A program made the position numbers and the translations under genes. A stretch of 64,000 nt of DNA, taken from Semisulcospira habei (Eukaryota; Mollusca; Gastropoda; Semisulcospiridae). The notes under the pieces are model-generated. The model was not told where the DNA came from and searched no databases. It saw only the letters and a list, made by a program, of their open reading frames with translations. The DNA is taken from assembly GCA_036245525.1 (NCBI GenBank), contig BTPG01000005.1, positions 179,245,198 through 179,309,197 of the forward strand, in the 5' to 3' direction. Positions 28,455 to 40,062 of this stretch are shown here, piece by piece. The first letter of the stretch is position 1. Each line of letters opens with the position of its first letter.

Positions 28455-29144
28455 GTCAGAAGGAAGTAAAACGTCTAGATAATCTTGACGTCTATTGGGG
28501 GTCACAATTGATAATCAGCTGAGGTGGCAGATGCACATTGACAATGTCTGTAAAACGGTCTCTAGAAATGTCTTTATGTTATCAAAATTAACGTATTACA
28601 CAGATAGTGAAACCAGAAAATTGTTCAGTAATGCACACATCATGTCACATATAAACTACTCTTCGACGGTGTGGGATTGTTGCAGTGATGTCCACTTAAA
28701 AAGACTAAATTCTTTACATAGGAGAATGGCAAAATTAATTCTTCCCGACCCGTACTTGACGACCGAGGAAAACTCAGTAAAGCTGGATTCCTGCCCCTTC
28801 AAAATCATTTTAAATATAACAAAGGGGTACTGATGTTTAAAGTGTGGAACCATAGCGCTACAGAATATCTAACAGAGTTGTTAAAAAAAATCAGATTCCT
28901 GCTATGGGAACATGATGGGTCTTTATATTGTTCCAAAACCCCGAATAGATATATTTAAATCTACTTTGTCATTTGCGGGTTCCATACTGTGGAACTCACT
29001 CCCACATCACGTTAAAGCCACTCCGACATTATCTCGTTTCAAGGCAAGTCTTTATAGGTATCTGACATTACTCAAATAATAATATCTAGTTATTTGTAGA
29101 CACACGAATGTACGTGTATATTCTAACAATCACGTGTATGTGTA

Positions 29145-29195
<51 letters not shown>

Positions 29196-29346
29196 ACGCG
29201 TTAGTGCGTTTGTGCGCGGCGTATGCTCGTGTTTGTGTTTAGTGGACTATATATTTTGTATTATTGTGCTTTGATGTCTCTTTTTTATGTATATTTTGTA
29301 CTTAGTTAGTCGTAGTTGTAGCAACGGCAGGTACGAAAAATGACAT
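28455..29346 (+). pseudogene. LINE-M copy F, 5'-truncated
   Basis: Starts just after the (GT)n tract inside the RT thumb (GVTIDNQLRWQMHIDNVCKT). It continues through RKLFSNAHIMSHINYSSTVW and, after frame breaks near 28780 and 28890, reaches PKPRIDIFKSTLSFAGSILW and its stop near 29080. The 3' UTR contains a second (GT)n tract (about 29152-29194) and GTAGCAACGGCAGGT, shared with copies B and C. It is cut off at 29346 by LINE-Z copy Z4. Confidence 0.8.
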
Positions 29347-29378
29347 AGTCTCTTGGCTTGGCTTCGCGAACGAAGATT

Positions 29379-31491
29379 CTAAAGGGCTTGCCCACTTCTT
29401 CTGCAGGCATTTTCGTGGTTGCGGAGGCCAATCCGGGACAGGCAGGTTCGACCGCAGTGGCTGCAGGGGAAGGTCTGGTCAGGGTTCTGAGTTACGACAA
29501 CTCTGTTTTTTTCTCCTGAAGCGCTTGTCCTTAAGGTTAGCTCTGCGAGACTCCTCAAAGGAGACGGCTGCCTTGTAAATGGTGGAGCGCCAGGTGTCAC
29601 GGTCCGCAGCAAGCGAAGACCACTGGCGGTGGTCGATTTGACAGGCACTAAGTGACTTCTTGAGACCATCTTTGTATCTCTTCTTTGGTGCCCCTCTGTC
29701 TCGGTGTCCAGTGGCGAGCTCGCCGAACAGAGTGATCTTGGGTAGGCGATGATCCTCCATCCTGGAGACGTGCCCCGCCCAGCGAAGCTGTGTACGCAGC
29801 AGCAAAGCCTCGATGCTCACAGTTTCCGCCTGTTCAAGGACCTCGACGTTGGTGACATAGTCACTTCAGTGAATGCTGAGAATGGTACGCAGGCAGCGCT
29901 GGTGGAAGCGTTCGAGGAGTCGTAGTTGGCTGCGGTAGAGGGCCCAGGACTCGGAACCGTACAGAAGGGTGGTGAGGACGACAGCTCTGTACACGCTGAT
30001 CTTGGTGCCTTTTTTCAGCTGTTGATTGTGCCACACCCGCTTGAATAGACGCCCGAAAGCACTGTTTGCTTTTGCCAGCCTGTTGTCCAGCTCCTTGTCC
30101 AGCTTGGCGTCTGACGTGATGATGCAGCCAAGGTAGGTGAACTGGTGTACAGACTTCAGTTCGGACTCGCCGATGGTAATGTGGGGAGGGCGATGCTCTT
30201 CCTTGGGTGCCGGCTGTTGAAGGACCTCTGTCTTTTTCAGACTGACCTCAAGACCAAAGAGCTGGGCAGCATCTGCGAAGCAGGACGTGATGCGCTGCAA
30301 GGCTCTCTCTGTGTGTGCAACGAGGGCAGCGTCATCAGCAAAGAGAAGCTCACGAATCAGTCGGTCTAGGGTTTTGGTGTGGGCCTGCAGTCGTCTGAGG
30401 TAGAACAGGCTGCCATCGAGACGATACCTGATGTACACTGCGTCGTCATCGTCGAGGTCCACTGTGGCCTGCTTCAACATCATGCTAAAGAAGATGGTGA
30501 AGAGGGTCGGTGCCAGCACGCAGCCCTGCTTCACGCCGTTGAGAATGGGGAATGATTCTGAGAGGTCACTGTTGAGTCTGACCTGGCCTTGCTGGTCCTC
30601 GTGGAGCTGGACGATCATGCTGAGGAACTTTGGGGGACAGCCAAGTCGCTCCAGGATCTGCCACATGCCTTGCCTGCTCACAGTGTCGAACGCTTTTGTT
30701 AGGTCGACAAACGTTACGTACAGCCCTTTGTTCTGCTCGCGGCACTTCTCCTGAAGCTGTCTCAGCACAAAGACCATGTCGGTGGTACTCCTGTTGGCTC
30801 TGAAGCCACACTGGCCCTCTGGGAGGTGGTCTTCAGCGATGGCAGGTACCAGCCGATTCAGGAGCAGCCTTGCAAGAATTTTCCCAGCAATGGACAGCAG
30901 GGTAATTCCACGGTATTTAGAGCAGGCAGACTTCTCTCCTTTGTTCTTGTACAGGGTGATGATGACTGCATCACGGAGATCCTTTGGTAGTGTTCCTTTC
31001 TCCCAGCAGCAGAGAAAGAGGTCATGGAGCTTGTTGTGCAGTGCTGAGTCTCCATGTTTCCAGATCTCTGGCGGGATTCCGTCAATGCCTGCTGCTTTGC
31101 CACTCTTGAGCTGGTGGATGGCTGTGAGGGTCTCTTCGGCGGTGGGCGGTTCGTCCAATTCAACCTTTAGTGGGAGGTGTGGGATTTGGAGGATGACTGT
31201 TTCTTGAACACTGCGCTCAGCGCCGAATAGGTCCTGAAAGTATTCCGACCAGCGGTTCAAGATGGAGGTATTATCTGTGAAGAGTGCCTGTCCATCAGCG
31301 CTTCGCAAAGGACTTTGTACCAGGTGCCTAGGGCCATACACTGCTTTCAGTGCTTCGTAGAAGCCCCTGTAGTCACCGTTGTCAGCGCAAAGCTGGGTCT
31401 TCTGTGCGAGTCTGGACCACCACTCGTTTTGGAGCTCTCTAAGCTTGAACTGGAGACTGCTGCAGATGAGGCGGAAGACAGACTTCTTCAC
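29379..31491 (-). pseudogene. LINE-Z reverse transcriptase and zinc finger, disrupted
   Basis: Open from 31491 to 29866 (541 residues): a linker rich in LRELQNEWWSRLAQKTQ-type sequence, fingers (KAAGIDGIPPEIWK; KYRGITLLSIAGKI), motif A (FVDLTKAFDTV), GVKQGCVLAPTLF and the LLFADDAALV catalytic box. A nonsense change (TGG to TGA) follows the ILSIH codons at 29864-29866. The frame then resumes to about 29510, where an extra A in a poly-A run shifts it. The finger CSHCGRTCLSRIGLRNHENAC lies in the third frame at about 29390-29460. The + strand copy at 3026 is open across both positions, so I read them as lesions of this copy. Confidence 0.85.
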
Positions 31492-31689
31492 AGGGCAGGA
31501 AGGCTGGGCTAGGTGGGCCTGGTGGAAGGCTCCTTTTTTTTGCTAGAAGTTCCTGGATCTCTACGTCGTTTTCGTCAAACCAGTCTTTGTTCCTCTTTCT
31601 TTCTAACAAAGCCCAAGACTTCCACAGAAGATTTTACAATAGCTGTTTTCAGTTGATCCCAGAGTGTTTCGGGGGAGGGGTCTGCTGGA

Positions 31690-32035
31690 TCAACTGTGTC
31701 TTTGAGCATGTGCTGTAAATCTGTATGAAAGGGCAGCTTTCTTGTCGTCACTCTGAAGGCTGGCAACATCAAGCTTTTTCTTGGGGGTCCCCCTTTCTTG
31801 GGTTTCAGCTTGAGGCGGAGCCTAAGTTTGCAGCGGACAAGGCGGTGGTCAGTGTGGCACTCTGTCTTTGAGCATGCGCTCTAAATCTGTCTGAAGGGTA
31901 GCTTTCTTGTCGTCACGCTGAAGGCTGGAGACATCAAGCTTTTTCTTGGGGGGGGGGGGGGGGCCCTTTGCTTGGGTTTCAGCTTGAGGTGGAGCCTGAG
32001 TTTGCAGCGGACAAGGCGGTGGTCAGTGTGGCACT
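31690..32035 (-). repeat. About 174-bp tandem duplication in the LINE-Z linker
   Basis: 31690-31860 and 31861-32035 are diverged copies of one segment (TCTTTGAGCATG, AGCTTTCTTGTCGTCAC, CATCAAGCTTTTTCTTGG, CAAGGCGGTGGTCAGTGTGG in the same order). The second copy has a poly-G run. The duplication and frame breaks separate the endonuclease from RT. Confidence 0.85.
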
Positions 32036-32786
32036 CTGCGCTGGGCATCACTCTGGTGAGGAGGACGTCACTGCGGTCCCTCTGACGCACTAGGACATAG
32101 TCGATAAGGTGCCAGTGCTTGGAGCGGGGATGCATCCAGGTGGTCTTTAGACTGTCCTTTTGCTGGAAAGTAGTGTTGGTGATGACAAGTTGCTGCTCTG
32201 CACAGAACTCCAACAGTAGGCGGCCATTGTCATTGCATTTCCCAACGCCATGCTTGCCGATGACTCCTTTCCAGGCTTCAGAGTCCTGGCCCACTCTGGC
32301 GTTGAAGTCGCCAAGGATGATGACTTTGTCGTCTGCAAGGGTGCTCTGCAGGAGGCTGCGCAGGTCAGAGTAAAACTTGTCTATTTCTGCAGGCTCTGCC
32401 AGGAGGGGTGGGGAGTACACACTGAGAAGGGTGACATATTGCTGGTGTCTCAGTGGGAGGCGCAGGGACATGATGCGTTCGGAGTGACCCGTTGGTAGGT
32501 TTTCCAACTTAGTCGGAATGGGGGTCTTGACCATGAAGCCCACGCCTGAGAGCCGTCTTTCTGATGCAGGCCTGCCGGACCAGTAGAGGGTGTAGCCAGC
32601 GCCAAGTTCTTGGAGGCTGCCTTCCTCCGGTAGGCGTACTTTACCGAGCGCGGCGATGTCGATGTTTAACCTCCGCAATTCATGAGCAATGAGGGCGGAA
32701 CGACGTTCAGGGCGTCCGCTGTCTGCTGTGTCGAGCATGGTTCGGATGTTCCAGCATGCTACGTTGAGTCCGGTCGTGGTCGTCAT
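31881..32786 (-). pseudogene. LINE-Z APE-type endonuclease domain
   Basis: About 300 residues beginning MTTTTGLNVACWNIRTML, the usual start of this domain. Exonuclease-endonuclease-phosphatase family landmarks are in order: N and W of the first strand, IILGDFNARVG (catalytic Asp and Asn), a conserved NGRLLLEFC segment, HLIDYVLVRQR, and the terminal CHTDHRLVRC with the catalytic His. The expected E in the first catalytic motif reads LGKVRLPEE, so Glu appears replaced by Lys. This would disable metal binding. The relation to CFDP2/BovB-type endonucleases is from my knowledge of that family. Confidence 0.8.
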
Positions 32787-33460
32787 GAGAGTGGATCCGT
32801 TGCTTTTTCTTGTTTTCTGACCGCAGGAGAAGATGCCCGTTGACCGCGGCTAGCCAACTGGGGTTAAGAGGGGATGAGCTTTGGTTAGGCCACCTTTTCT
32901 AGGCCCCTCTCCGTATGGAGCCAGCAGTGCTGTCCCTAGAGAAGGCTGCTTGGTCGTTCAGGGTGTGCCGAGTGATGTTGTCATCCCCAGGTCAACATCA
33001 GGCGACCAATATCCTGAACCGCCTGCAGGCAGGTTTGAGACGGCGGCTTTCAGTGACATCTTTCACCTGCCGTTTTGCCTCTTGCCCATCGCTACAGGAC
33101 TTGGAAAGGTCAGTGTCATGGTCCGTGGGCGTTTCCTAAAGCCTGCGCGGTGGAGCTTTTTGGTGGAGTGCAGTGTGCGCAGTACTGGCCCCACCCTTTA
33201 AACCCTTGGTTCGTCTGCCATGGCCTAGCAAGCTGGGACGGTGGCATCGAGGTCCTCAGGTCGTAGGTTTTATATCAGACTGTCCTTGTCCTAGTCTCTG
33301 GCTCAAAAGCCTTCCCCGGAGACACGGGGGCTTTGATGTCAGGGTTTTCCTCCCTTAGCCTTTCCGCAGCCAAGCTGCCAGGCCTGCAAGGCAGCAGGGG
33401 ACTCGTGGAGGGCGGAGTCGTCTATGTCCCGTGCAGATGTAAACATCTGCCCACTGCCCA

Positions 33461-34002
33461 ATTAATATATAATAATGCCTACTTATAAAGCATTTATCCT
33501 AAAATAAGCTCAAAGCGCTTTACAAATAAAGAGTGGGAGTGGAGGGGGTCATAAAGCCTGAGAAACAAAGGATTCTGCAGTACCAGACCTGCCTACCCCT
33601 CAGGCATAGCATGTGTAGTTTCGGGTGTTCAAAATTAGGCAAATGTGTAGTTTGGCTGCTGGGTGTGTAGTTTTTCACGAGGATCAATCGCAACACTCAA
33701 AACAGAACAAAAATACAATACTACACATACAAGCTTGAGAATTTAAAATCCACACAAAATAGTGATTTTTGTTGTTGTTTTTTTAATGGTAAATAGTTTG
33801 TTATATTATTATACAACTGTCATACAATATGTATCATACATTTCCCTCTGGCAAATGCAAACAATATTAAAAACAAACAAAAAAGATATGCATAGCTAGG
33901 TAATCAGGCATATCAGATGTCAAATATAGCAAGAAATGTTATGCTGCAGTTAATAGACATACTGTTGAGACGAGTTCATTTTTTCACTGCCTTCAAGCTT
34001 TT
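33461..34002. other. Short LINE/SINE-type tail, then unassigned sequence
   Basis: At about 33468-33530, ATAATGCCTACTTATAAAGC and AGCTCAAAGCGCTTTACAAA resemble the 3' tails of the L2-like LINEs and the SINE elsewhere in the window. After that there are repeated TGTAGTTT words (about 33610-33680) and AT-rich sequence, possibly the 3' flank of the hAT remnant. Confidence 0.45.
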
Positions 34003-34390
34003 TCAGTACGCACTTTTCAGAGTGTCAAGGGTGTCGTTTGTCATACCTCGAACAGCTGCAGCTGGTCCAAGGGGGTTTGACTTCAAAACAAGCAGGCTTT
34101 CTAGTGTGTTGCCTGATAGACTGGCTCTCTGGGCTGTTCGGTTTTTCCTCACACAAGAAAACACTCTTTCGCAATGGGCGCTGCTGTGGGGGATGGTCAA
34201 GATGTCCCTCATTACTATGAAGAGCTCCTGCAGACTCATTTCGTCTTCCTGGACAAGGTCAATGCGTTCTGCAACACATCTCTTCCTAGATAGGAGGAGA
34301 ATTGCTCTGTGATGTCATTGACTGTAGATCCATGAGGCAGCAGAGTTGGAAATCTGGTCAGGATGACATAGTCACTGACTGTGTTAATAT
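34003..34390 (-). pseudogene. hAT-type transposase C-terminus remnant
   Basis: On the - strand the frame ending at 34003 reads ILTIPHSSAHCERVFSCVRK followed by NRTAQRASLSGNTLESLLVL. This is the dimerisation region found at the C-terminus of hAT-superfamily transposases (conserved P-x-S-x-A-x-x-E-R-x-F-S). Upstream sequence to about 34390 (VILTRFPTLLPHGSTVNDIT) fits the same protein but is in another frame, so at least one frameshift has occurred. No intact element or terminal repeats found. Confidence 0.7.
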
Positions 34391-34395
34391 CTTCA

Positions 34396-34436
34396 CCGTT
34401 GTAAAATAAAGATTCATTGATTCATTGATTCATTGA
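34396..34436 (+). mobile_element. LINE-M 3' tail fragment
   Basis: CGTTGTAAAATAAAGATTCA followed by (TTGATTCA)n. It matches the extreme 3' end of LINE-M copies B and C and nothing more. Confidence 0.7.
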
Positions 34437-34699
34437 CGTTTATGCTTACAGTTTTTGCGTTCAATGTACCGAATGTTGTCTTATCAGTGTGCAATGTATA
34501 CTATATATGTGTTTATTATGTAGTAGTATTTCATGTACCGTGTGTAATGCATATTAGCCAGACGTGGGTCGGGACTGTGCTTCGTCTGACGCGGACGTTG
34601 GTTGAAGGCCCGGGACATACATCACGATACAACGTTTGTCCCGGCCTTAAATCCAATGTTTGAACCGTAGCGGGGTCTGACCTAACTCTGGTTTACGTA

Positions 34700-35135
<436 letters not shown>

Positions 35136-35154
35136 CTGACAGTCTGATTTAGGA

Positions 35155-35440
35155 AGACCGCTTATAGAAAGTCGGTTGACCCACATTTGAGCCCGTAATT
35201 TTTTTTCCTATTCACTTTGAATTTTGGATAGCTAGCATTGAAATAGACATTGGATGAGTTCGTAATACGGCGTTGTCAGTACCTCTTCAACTGTTTGAAT
35301 AATAACTAATTCATTTTTGCAAGTCTGGGATCCAGTATATACTTCCATCAAACCGTCAGCCCTGGCAGAGAATGTGTGGAAGAAAACAGTCAGCCCTGCC
35401 GGGAACAGCTGCGTGACTTTCGGATGAGTGACGTGAAACA
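35155..35440 (+). repeat. Dispersed repeat F, copy 1
   Basis: Matches 40495-40735 in the same orientation: AAGTCGGTTGACCCA, GTCCGTAATTTT or its near copy, TGGATGAGTTCGT, then a diverged GTCAGCCCTG-type part. No coding potential. Confidence 0.6.
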
Positions 35441-35501
35441 TCAAATGCGTCACTGTATACACAGCGTCGTGAGACTAGCGATGCTATGACATCAAACTTA
35501 G

Positions 35502-35603
35502 TGACGTCATTTTGCTGCTCGTGCTATTCACCTCTTTTTAATTAGAAATGATGGGTGCGGCCATCTTGAACATGACCTTCGACCTACTGGGGACGACTTC
35601 CGG
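35502..35603 (+). promoter_or_regulatory. Candidate promoter of the THAP gene
   Basis: A full CRE palindrome TGACGTCA (35502-35509), a YY1-type site GCGGCCATCTTG (35557-35568) and an ETS-type site ACTTCCGG (35596-35603) lie within 116 bp of the THAP start codon. This trio is typical of TATA-less promoters of housekeeping-like animal genes. I see no TATA box. Transcription is inferred only. Confidence 0.5.
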
Positions 35604-35617
35604 TTTTGCTTGCAAAC

Positions 35618-36001
35618 ATGGAAGCTGTGAATACAAAACCCTACACAAGTTCCCGATCTAGCGGCCGACATTGCGCAGTAAAAGGTTGCCACAACAACGA
35701 AAAAAAGCTGTATGACTTGTTGCAAATGCCATGTTTTGACCACAAACCTTTCATTCGCCGTTATTGTTCGTGTTTGAAACCTTTTTCATTCTACGCACCG
35801 AGAGATCCTGACGATCGAAGAGAATGGCTGGCAAAACTGCAATTGAAAAAACCGCCTGCAACTTTGTTCGTATGTTCGTTTCACTTTATTGAAAAGGAGC
35901 CAACCACTGCAACTCGTGTTCTTGAACTCTATCTTGGTTACGATATTTTTTTTTATATTTCTATATCCACCCTTTATTCAACTTTTCTGGCAGGAACATA
36001 A
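35618..36001 (+). CDS. THAP-domain protein, possible first exon
   Basis: 127 codons from ATG 35618 (context AACATGG) to TAA at 36001. An upstream in-frame TTG is not needed. Residues 19-90 fit a THAP zinc-binding DNA domain (C2CH): C19-X4-C24, then W70 after DPDDRREW, then C86-X2-H89 in FVCSFHF. The gap between the second and third ligands is slightly long for the family because of a Cys-rich insert (C39, C50, C52). THAP domains occur in chromatin factors and in transposase families such as P elements. The last 20 residues are low-complexity and hydrophobic and may be intron read-through, so a splice donor near codon 105 is possible. I find no transposase domain on this strand. It could be a host gene, a domesticated element or the 5' exon of a DNA transposon. 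Confidence 0.65.
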   Translation: MEAVNTKPYTSSRSSGRHCAVKGCHNNEKKLYDLLQMPCFDHKPFIRRYCSCLKPFSFYAPRDPDDRREWLAKLQLKKPPATLFVCSFHFIEKEPTTATRVLELYLGYDIFFYISISTLYSTFLAGT

Positions 36002-36751
36002 CAAACCCACTGGTTTAATCACTTTTTATATACTGTGTTTCTTAATATAAGTTTCTTAATATAAGTTTAGGAGCAATATAAATTGCAAAAAAGAGGAAGC
36101 AAAGCACAACTTTTTCTTCCCTACAATTAAACTTGGACAAGGACAAACTTTTAAAGCTTTTGCTCTTGGGCGAATGAATTTTTCTGCCTGAATTAGTGTA
36201 TGTAGCTTTAGTGCATTTCACATCAGTTTTAATTTCATATTTTATGTTATGAGCAACATCATTTTGTCATACAAACTGTTCATTTTAACTGTTTGTCAAA
36301 GAATTTTTTTTAAATCTAGTATCTTGTATTAATTACAGCTGTGTGCACTGTATTCATAAATAATTTGTAAAATTAGTTCTAGAGATTGTAAAATAGTAAA
36401 TACATTTTTTTAATCTATTATTTTATTAATAAAACACATCTGTTTAGATGTTACTGAGTGTAATAAAAATAAAGGAAATAAATTTGATTTTGAATAATGG
36501 TTTTATCTGCAACTTCTTCATCCCTTTATTACATTCATGATTTACTGTTTTATTTCTTCCTATTAGATCATAAAACTATTAACTTACCAATCATGTTACT
36601 GATTATTGATTTTCATACATTGATATTTACTGTACCAAATTAAAAGTCTTTATGAAAGTGTATGTCTTTTAGAATGCATTTAATATTTAAAACATTTTAT
36701 TTCTTGTGAGATATTTCTTTAAATAAATACATAACAAGCTAATATAAGATT
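36002..36751. other. AT-rich non-coding; several AATAAA words
   Basis: Very AT-rich, with AATAAA at about 36430 and 36468 that could end a transcript of the THAP frame. No other feature recognised. Confidence 0.5.
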
Positions 36752-36943
36752 TTAGTTTCCACAACATATTTTTTTAATAATGTTATTTAAGCATGACAAG
36801 CAACATACTTCTGCTTTCAAGAAGCACATTCCGGGAGCAGGTGTGTGAAACAAGACGGTCCCCACTTTCAAAGCTTGGAAGAACTGGTAGGATTCCATGC
36901 CTTTATAATTTTTCATCGCCTCACCGTCAATCCCGACCGCCAA
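36752..36943 (-). other. Short open frame, possible transposon-derived exon
   Basis: 63 codons with a YKGMESYQFFQALKVG stretch followed by a CFLKAEVC segment. It vaguely resembles the segment before SWIM/YqaJ domains in proteins that often also carry THAP fingers. The - strand orientation is opposite to the THAP frame. I cannot prove it is coding. An ETS-like CATTTCCGG and a CCGCCATTT word lie upstream on the same strand (about 37070-37205). Confidence 0.25.
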
Positions 36944-37456
36944 AACAAAGTAGTTAAAAATGTTCCTATAGTGTACTTGTGGCCACAGCTACACAAAATA
37001 TCTATGCATATACACGAAAACTTCGCAAAAAACTTTCCAACGCGCACACGTAAACACTTCTCTGAAAGGCCAAACCGGAAATGCTACACAGCCGAGCAAC
37101 CTGTTAACCGACCCATTTGAGAATATTACCGTTTGGTAAAAAAGAGGTGAATTATGTTTCAGAATTCCTGTCGCTACACGAAGCCACAGTGCGTACAAAT
37201 GGCGGGAAGCGCCGTGTCTGCCTTTATTTGTGTGCGCCGGCGTGTGTGTTGATCAGAGGCTGACTTAGGAGGGAAATGGATCAGAAGGATAAGCTGAAAA
37301 TATGAACAACTATGAATGTTCCTAAAAGAAAAAAGCATCTGAGCTCCAAACAATATGTAGACTTTGGAAAGAAATCCTCATCTTGTTATAGTCTTAGTCG
37401 GGTTACTGTATACGTGTTATGAAGATAGATAGTTACTTGAGAACGTAAGTACTGTT
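36944..37456. other. Non-coding; nothing firm
   Basis: Contains AAAAAAGAGGTGAATT at about 37137-37153, the inverse of ATTCACCTCTTTTTAATT at 35527. No other recognised feature. Confidence 0.4.
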
Positions 37457-37670
37457 TTAACACATTCCACCCCAGGACCGAAATCCCCAAATTTTTAAAT
37501 TGCATTCTGAAGGACTGTATTACAATTCTAGAGACAGATCGAGTGTGGTAGTTCAAGGGTGGTGCCAGAATAGCTTGGCGCCTATGGGCGCCAAGCTATT
37601 ATGGCACCACCCTTGAACGATCATGCTTGATCCATGTCTTGCTGTGGTGCGTCGGGGCTGAATGAGTTAA
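37457..37670 (+). mobile_element. C-type TTAA hairpin element
   Basis: TTAACACATTCCACCCCAGG to GGGCTGAATGAGTTAA, 214 bp. The stem AGTTCAAGGGTGGTGCCAGA and its complement are centred on GCGCCTATGGGCGCC. Confidence 0.85.
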
Positions 37671-38189
37671 ATGTTGTCCTATTTTAGGCTGCGAGTACGA
37701 AGGTCTGCCCTTTGACAGTAAGTCCATTTTTTGGGTGAAAAGCAAGATTTTCATTGTAACACAATATATGGACGAGATCGCGTTAAATTCAGCATCACTG
37801 TGCAATTAACCAATCACAAAAATGCAAATGTGTGTGCTGATCTGTGATCTTTGACCTCAAAGCTATAATTATGCGGTAAGGTCCAAAAACACAGACCAAA
37901 CACAGAGCTCAACCACATTTTTCTGAAGATATAGCTTGTAAATGTTCTGAATCCTTTTCTATTCATCATATAATACTCGAATGCCCAATTATAACACATT
38001 TGTTTGGACAAAATGGTATAAATATTGATGATCTAGTAAGAACCATCAAAGATATTTTTCATACAAGCATAGCAACAACTATTGTTAATTTAATATGTCA
38101 AATTACTGTAGGAAAACTTTCGTCATGCATGTACAGTTTAAATTATTAAGTTTCGAGTTTAAAGAGGTTTTGTTTATGTGTTTGGTTTT
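37671..38189. other. Non-coding; nothing recognised
   Basis: No domain-bearing frame and no repeat match. Confidence 0.5.
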
Positions 38190-38199
38190 CTTTGTGTGT

Positions 38200-38297
<98 letters not shown>
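38190..38297. repeat. (GT)n microsatellite
   Basis: About 108 bases of GT with a single TATG step near the left edge. Confidence 0.95.
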
Positions 38298-38298
<1 letters not shown>

Positions 38299-38324
38299 TA
38301 AAGTCACTAAGATGTGTATAGACC

Positions 38325-38540
38325 TTAACCCACTGTAGCCCAAGGGCGAAATTCCCAAACTTTTGAGTTGTCTTCTGAAGAATGTATTACAATTAAGAAA
38401 ACAGATGAACCATGATAGTTCAAGGGTGGTGCCAGAATAGCTTGGCGCCAATAGGGCGCCAAGCTATTCTGGCACCACCCTTCACCTATCATGTTGAATC
38501 CATATCTTGTTGTGGTGTGTCGAGGTCGAATGAGTTTTAA
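38325..38540 (+). mobile_element. C-type TTAA hairpin element next to ENPP exon 1
   Basis: TTAACCCACTGTAGCCCAAG to GGTCGAATGAGTTTTAA, 216 bp. The long stem is centred on GGCGCCAATAGGGCGCC. It ends 39 bp before the first base of the predicted ENPP exon at 38580. Confidence 0.85.
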
Positions 38541-38579
38541 AAAAGTATTCATTTAAACTCTGTTTTCTCTCCTATACAG

Positions 38580-38668
38580 GCTCTGTCGACAATTGAAGGG
38601 TCCGGACACATGAACTTGTAACAACAATATCAAGTCCCGGCAGGATGTCAAACACGTTCCACAGTTTT
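38580..38668 (+). CDS. ENPP-like exon 1: 5' UTR and first 8 codons
   Basis: The acceptor is a pyrimidine-rich tract ending CTCCTATACAG (38569-38579) and the donor is GTAAGT (38669-38674). ATG 38645-38647 starts MSNTFHSF and the exon ends in phase 0. Because it has an acceptor, at least one upstream non-coding exon is expected, which I do not find. It is assigned to ENPP by strand, phase and the fit of the joined tail. It is weaker than exons 3 to 6, since eight codons carry no family signal. Confidence 0.55.
38610..38621 (+). promoter_or_regulatory. Minimal upstream open reading frame
   Basis: ATGAACTTGTAA, three codons plus stop, lies 23 bases before the ENPP start codon in the same predicted exon. 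Short upstream frames often lower translation of the main frame. The effect here is inferred. Confidence 0.4.
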
Positions 38669-39818
38669 GTAAGTATAGCTTTAATTTTGTTTCACCCTCT
38701 CATTGCTACTTCCGGAGCGACCTGCAGCAGATGGATCGATCATGACGGCTTACGTGTAGTGTTTGACTAGCTTGGCATGCTAACTCATTTGAGATTTTCT
38801 TTATATGGCTGCATGGTTAACTCATTTACTAGAACAAAGTCCCTTTCTGGGATGTTTGGACCCCCCTCCCCTTCCCCACGTTTAAAATTTTGGCGAGTTT
38901 TTACTCACGCACCCCCCGCCCCCCCCCCCCCCCCCCCCCCGCAGCAGATGCTCCTCCCCCCCCCCCTTCCTCTTTTCGAGTTTCAGCCCCTGGAAGCAAG
39001 GTCTAGCGTCGGGGAAGCCTTTTGTATCAGGTTGAAGGTTCCAAACAAAAAAGTTGGATCCCCCCACCCCCCACCCCCACCCCTAGGTACCTACTTAGTG
39101 ATTCTATTTCACACAAAATATAACACGAAATGTGATGAGTTTGACAATACCTTCGACCCTGGAAAGTAATTACATGACATGACATTTTGTCTTCTTTCAG
39201 TCTCTTTACACTTTTTCTCATTTACCTATCTCTATACGCCTTTTCCTCCTGGTCGCCCGTTCTCAAGGCAACGGGAGTCTCCTTATCACATGTTACCAAG
39301 GTAATAAGTAGGCTCAGCTGATCACATGTTATGATGACAACTACTCGCTGAGCTAAACATTTTTTTCCCTAACTAGCCAATCACATTTCTTAGTACAAAC
39401 ATCTTCAGTCAAAAATCTAACCACAAATTAATATGCTGCTAAATTAACAATTTAGAGGGGTAACAAGACAAAATGAACTACATGCAGGTGTTATGTAATA
39501 CACTTGGTACAAATTTCATGCAAAACATAACTAAAAAATTGGATAACTTGAATAATATCAACGATAGAAAATTTCAACCGAAGGTCCTGCGTAGGCTGTA
39601 CTTACGTCGAAACGGCGGAGAAACAGTCAGATAAATAAAAACTGGGGGGGGGGGGGGGGGGGGGTTGGAGAAAAGTTATATGCGCGCGTTATGTCAGTAC
39701 TACTTAGTGATTCTACTTCACACAAGCTATAACTCGAATTGTGATGAGTTTGACCATACTTTTGACCGAAATGCCCACTCGAAGCGAAAGTCACGTTCCA
39801 CCGGTAAATAGGTGACGG

Positions 39819-40062
<244 letters not shown>

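Larger units (their letters stand above)
29347..33460 (-). mobile_element. LINE-Z copy Z4, nearly full length
   Basis: On the - strand: a 5' UTR of about 670 bp (33460-32787), endonuclease (32786-31881), a linker with a tandem duplication, RT (31491-29866), a C-terminal finger (29670-29379), then the AAGCCAAGCCAAGAGA tail at 29347. It is inserted into the 3' UTR of LINE-M copy F, so LINE-Z moved after LINE-M here. Non-functional because of frame breaks. Confidence 0.85.

Noticed and set aside
35502..37250. Complete DNA transposon with TIRs around the THAP frame
   Set aside because: The only inverse match I see is about 15 bases (35527 and 37137), too short and too internal to claim termini; kept only as a question.
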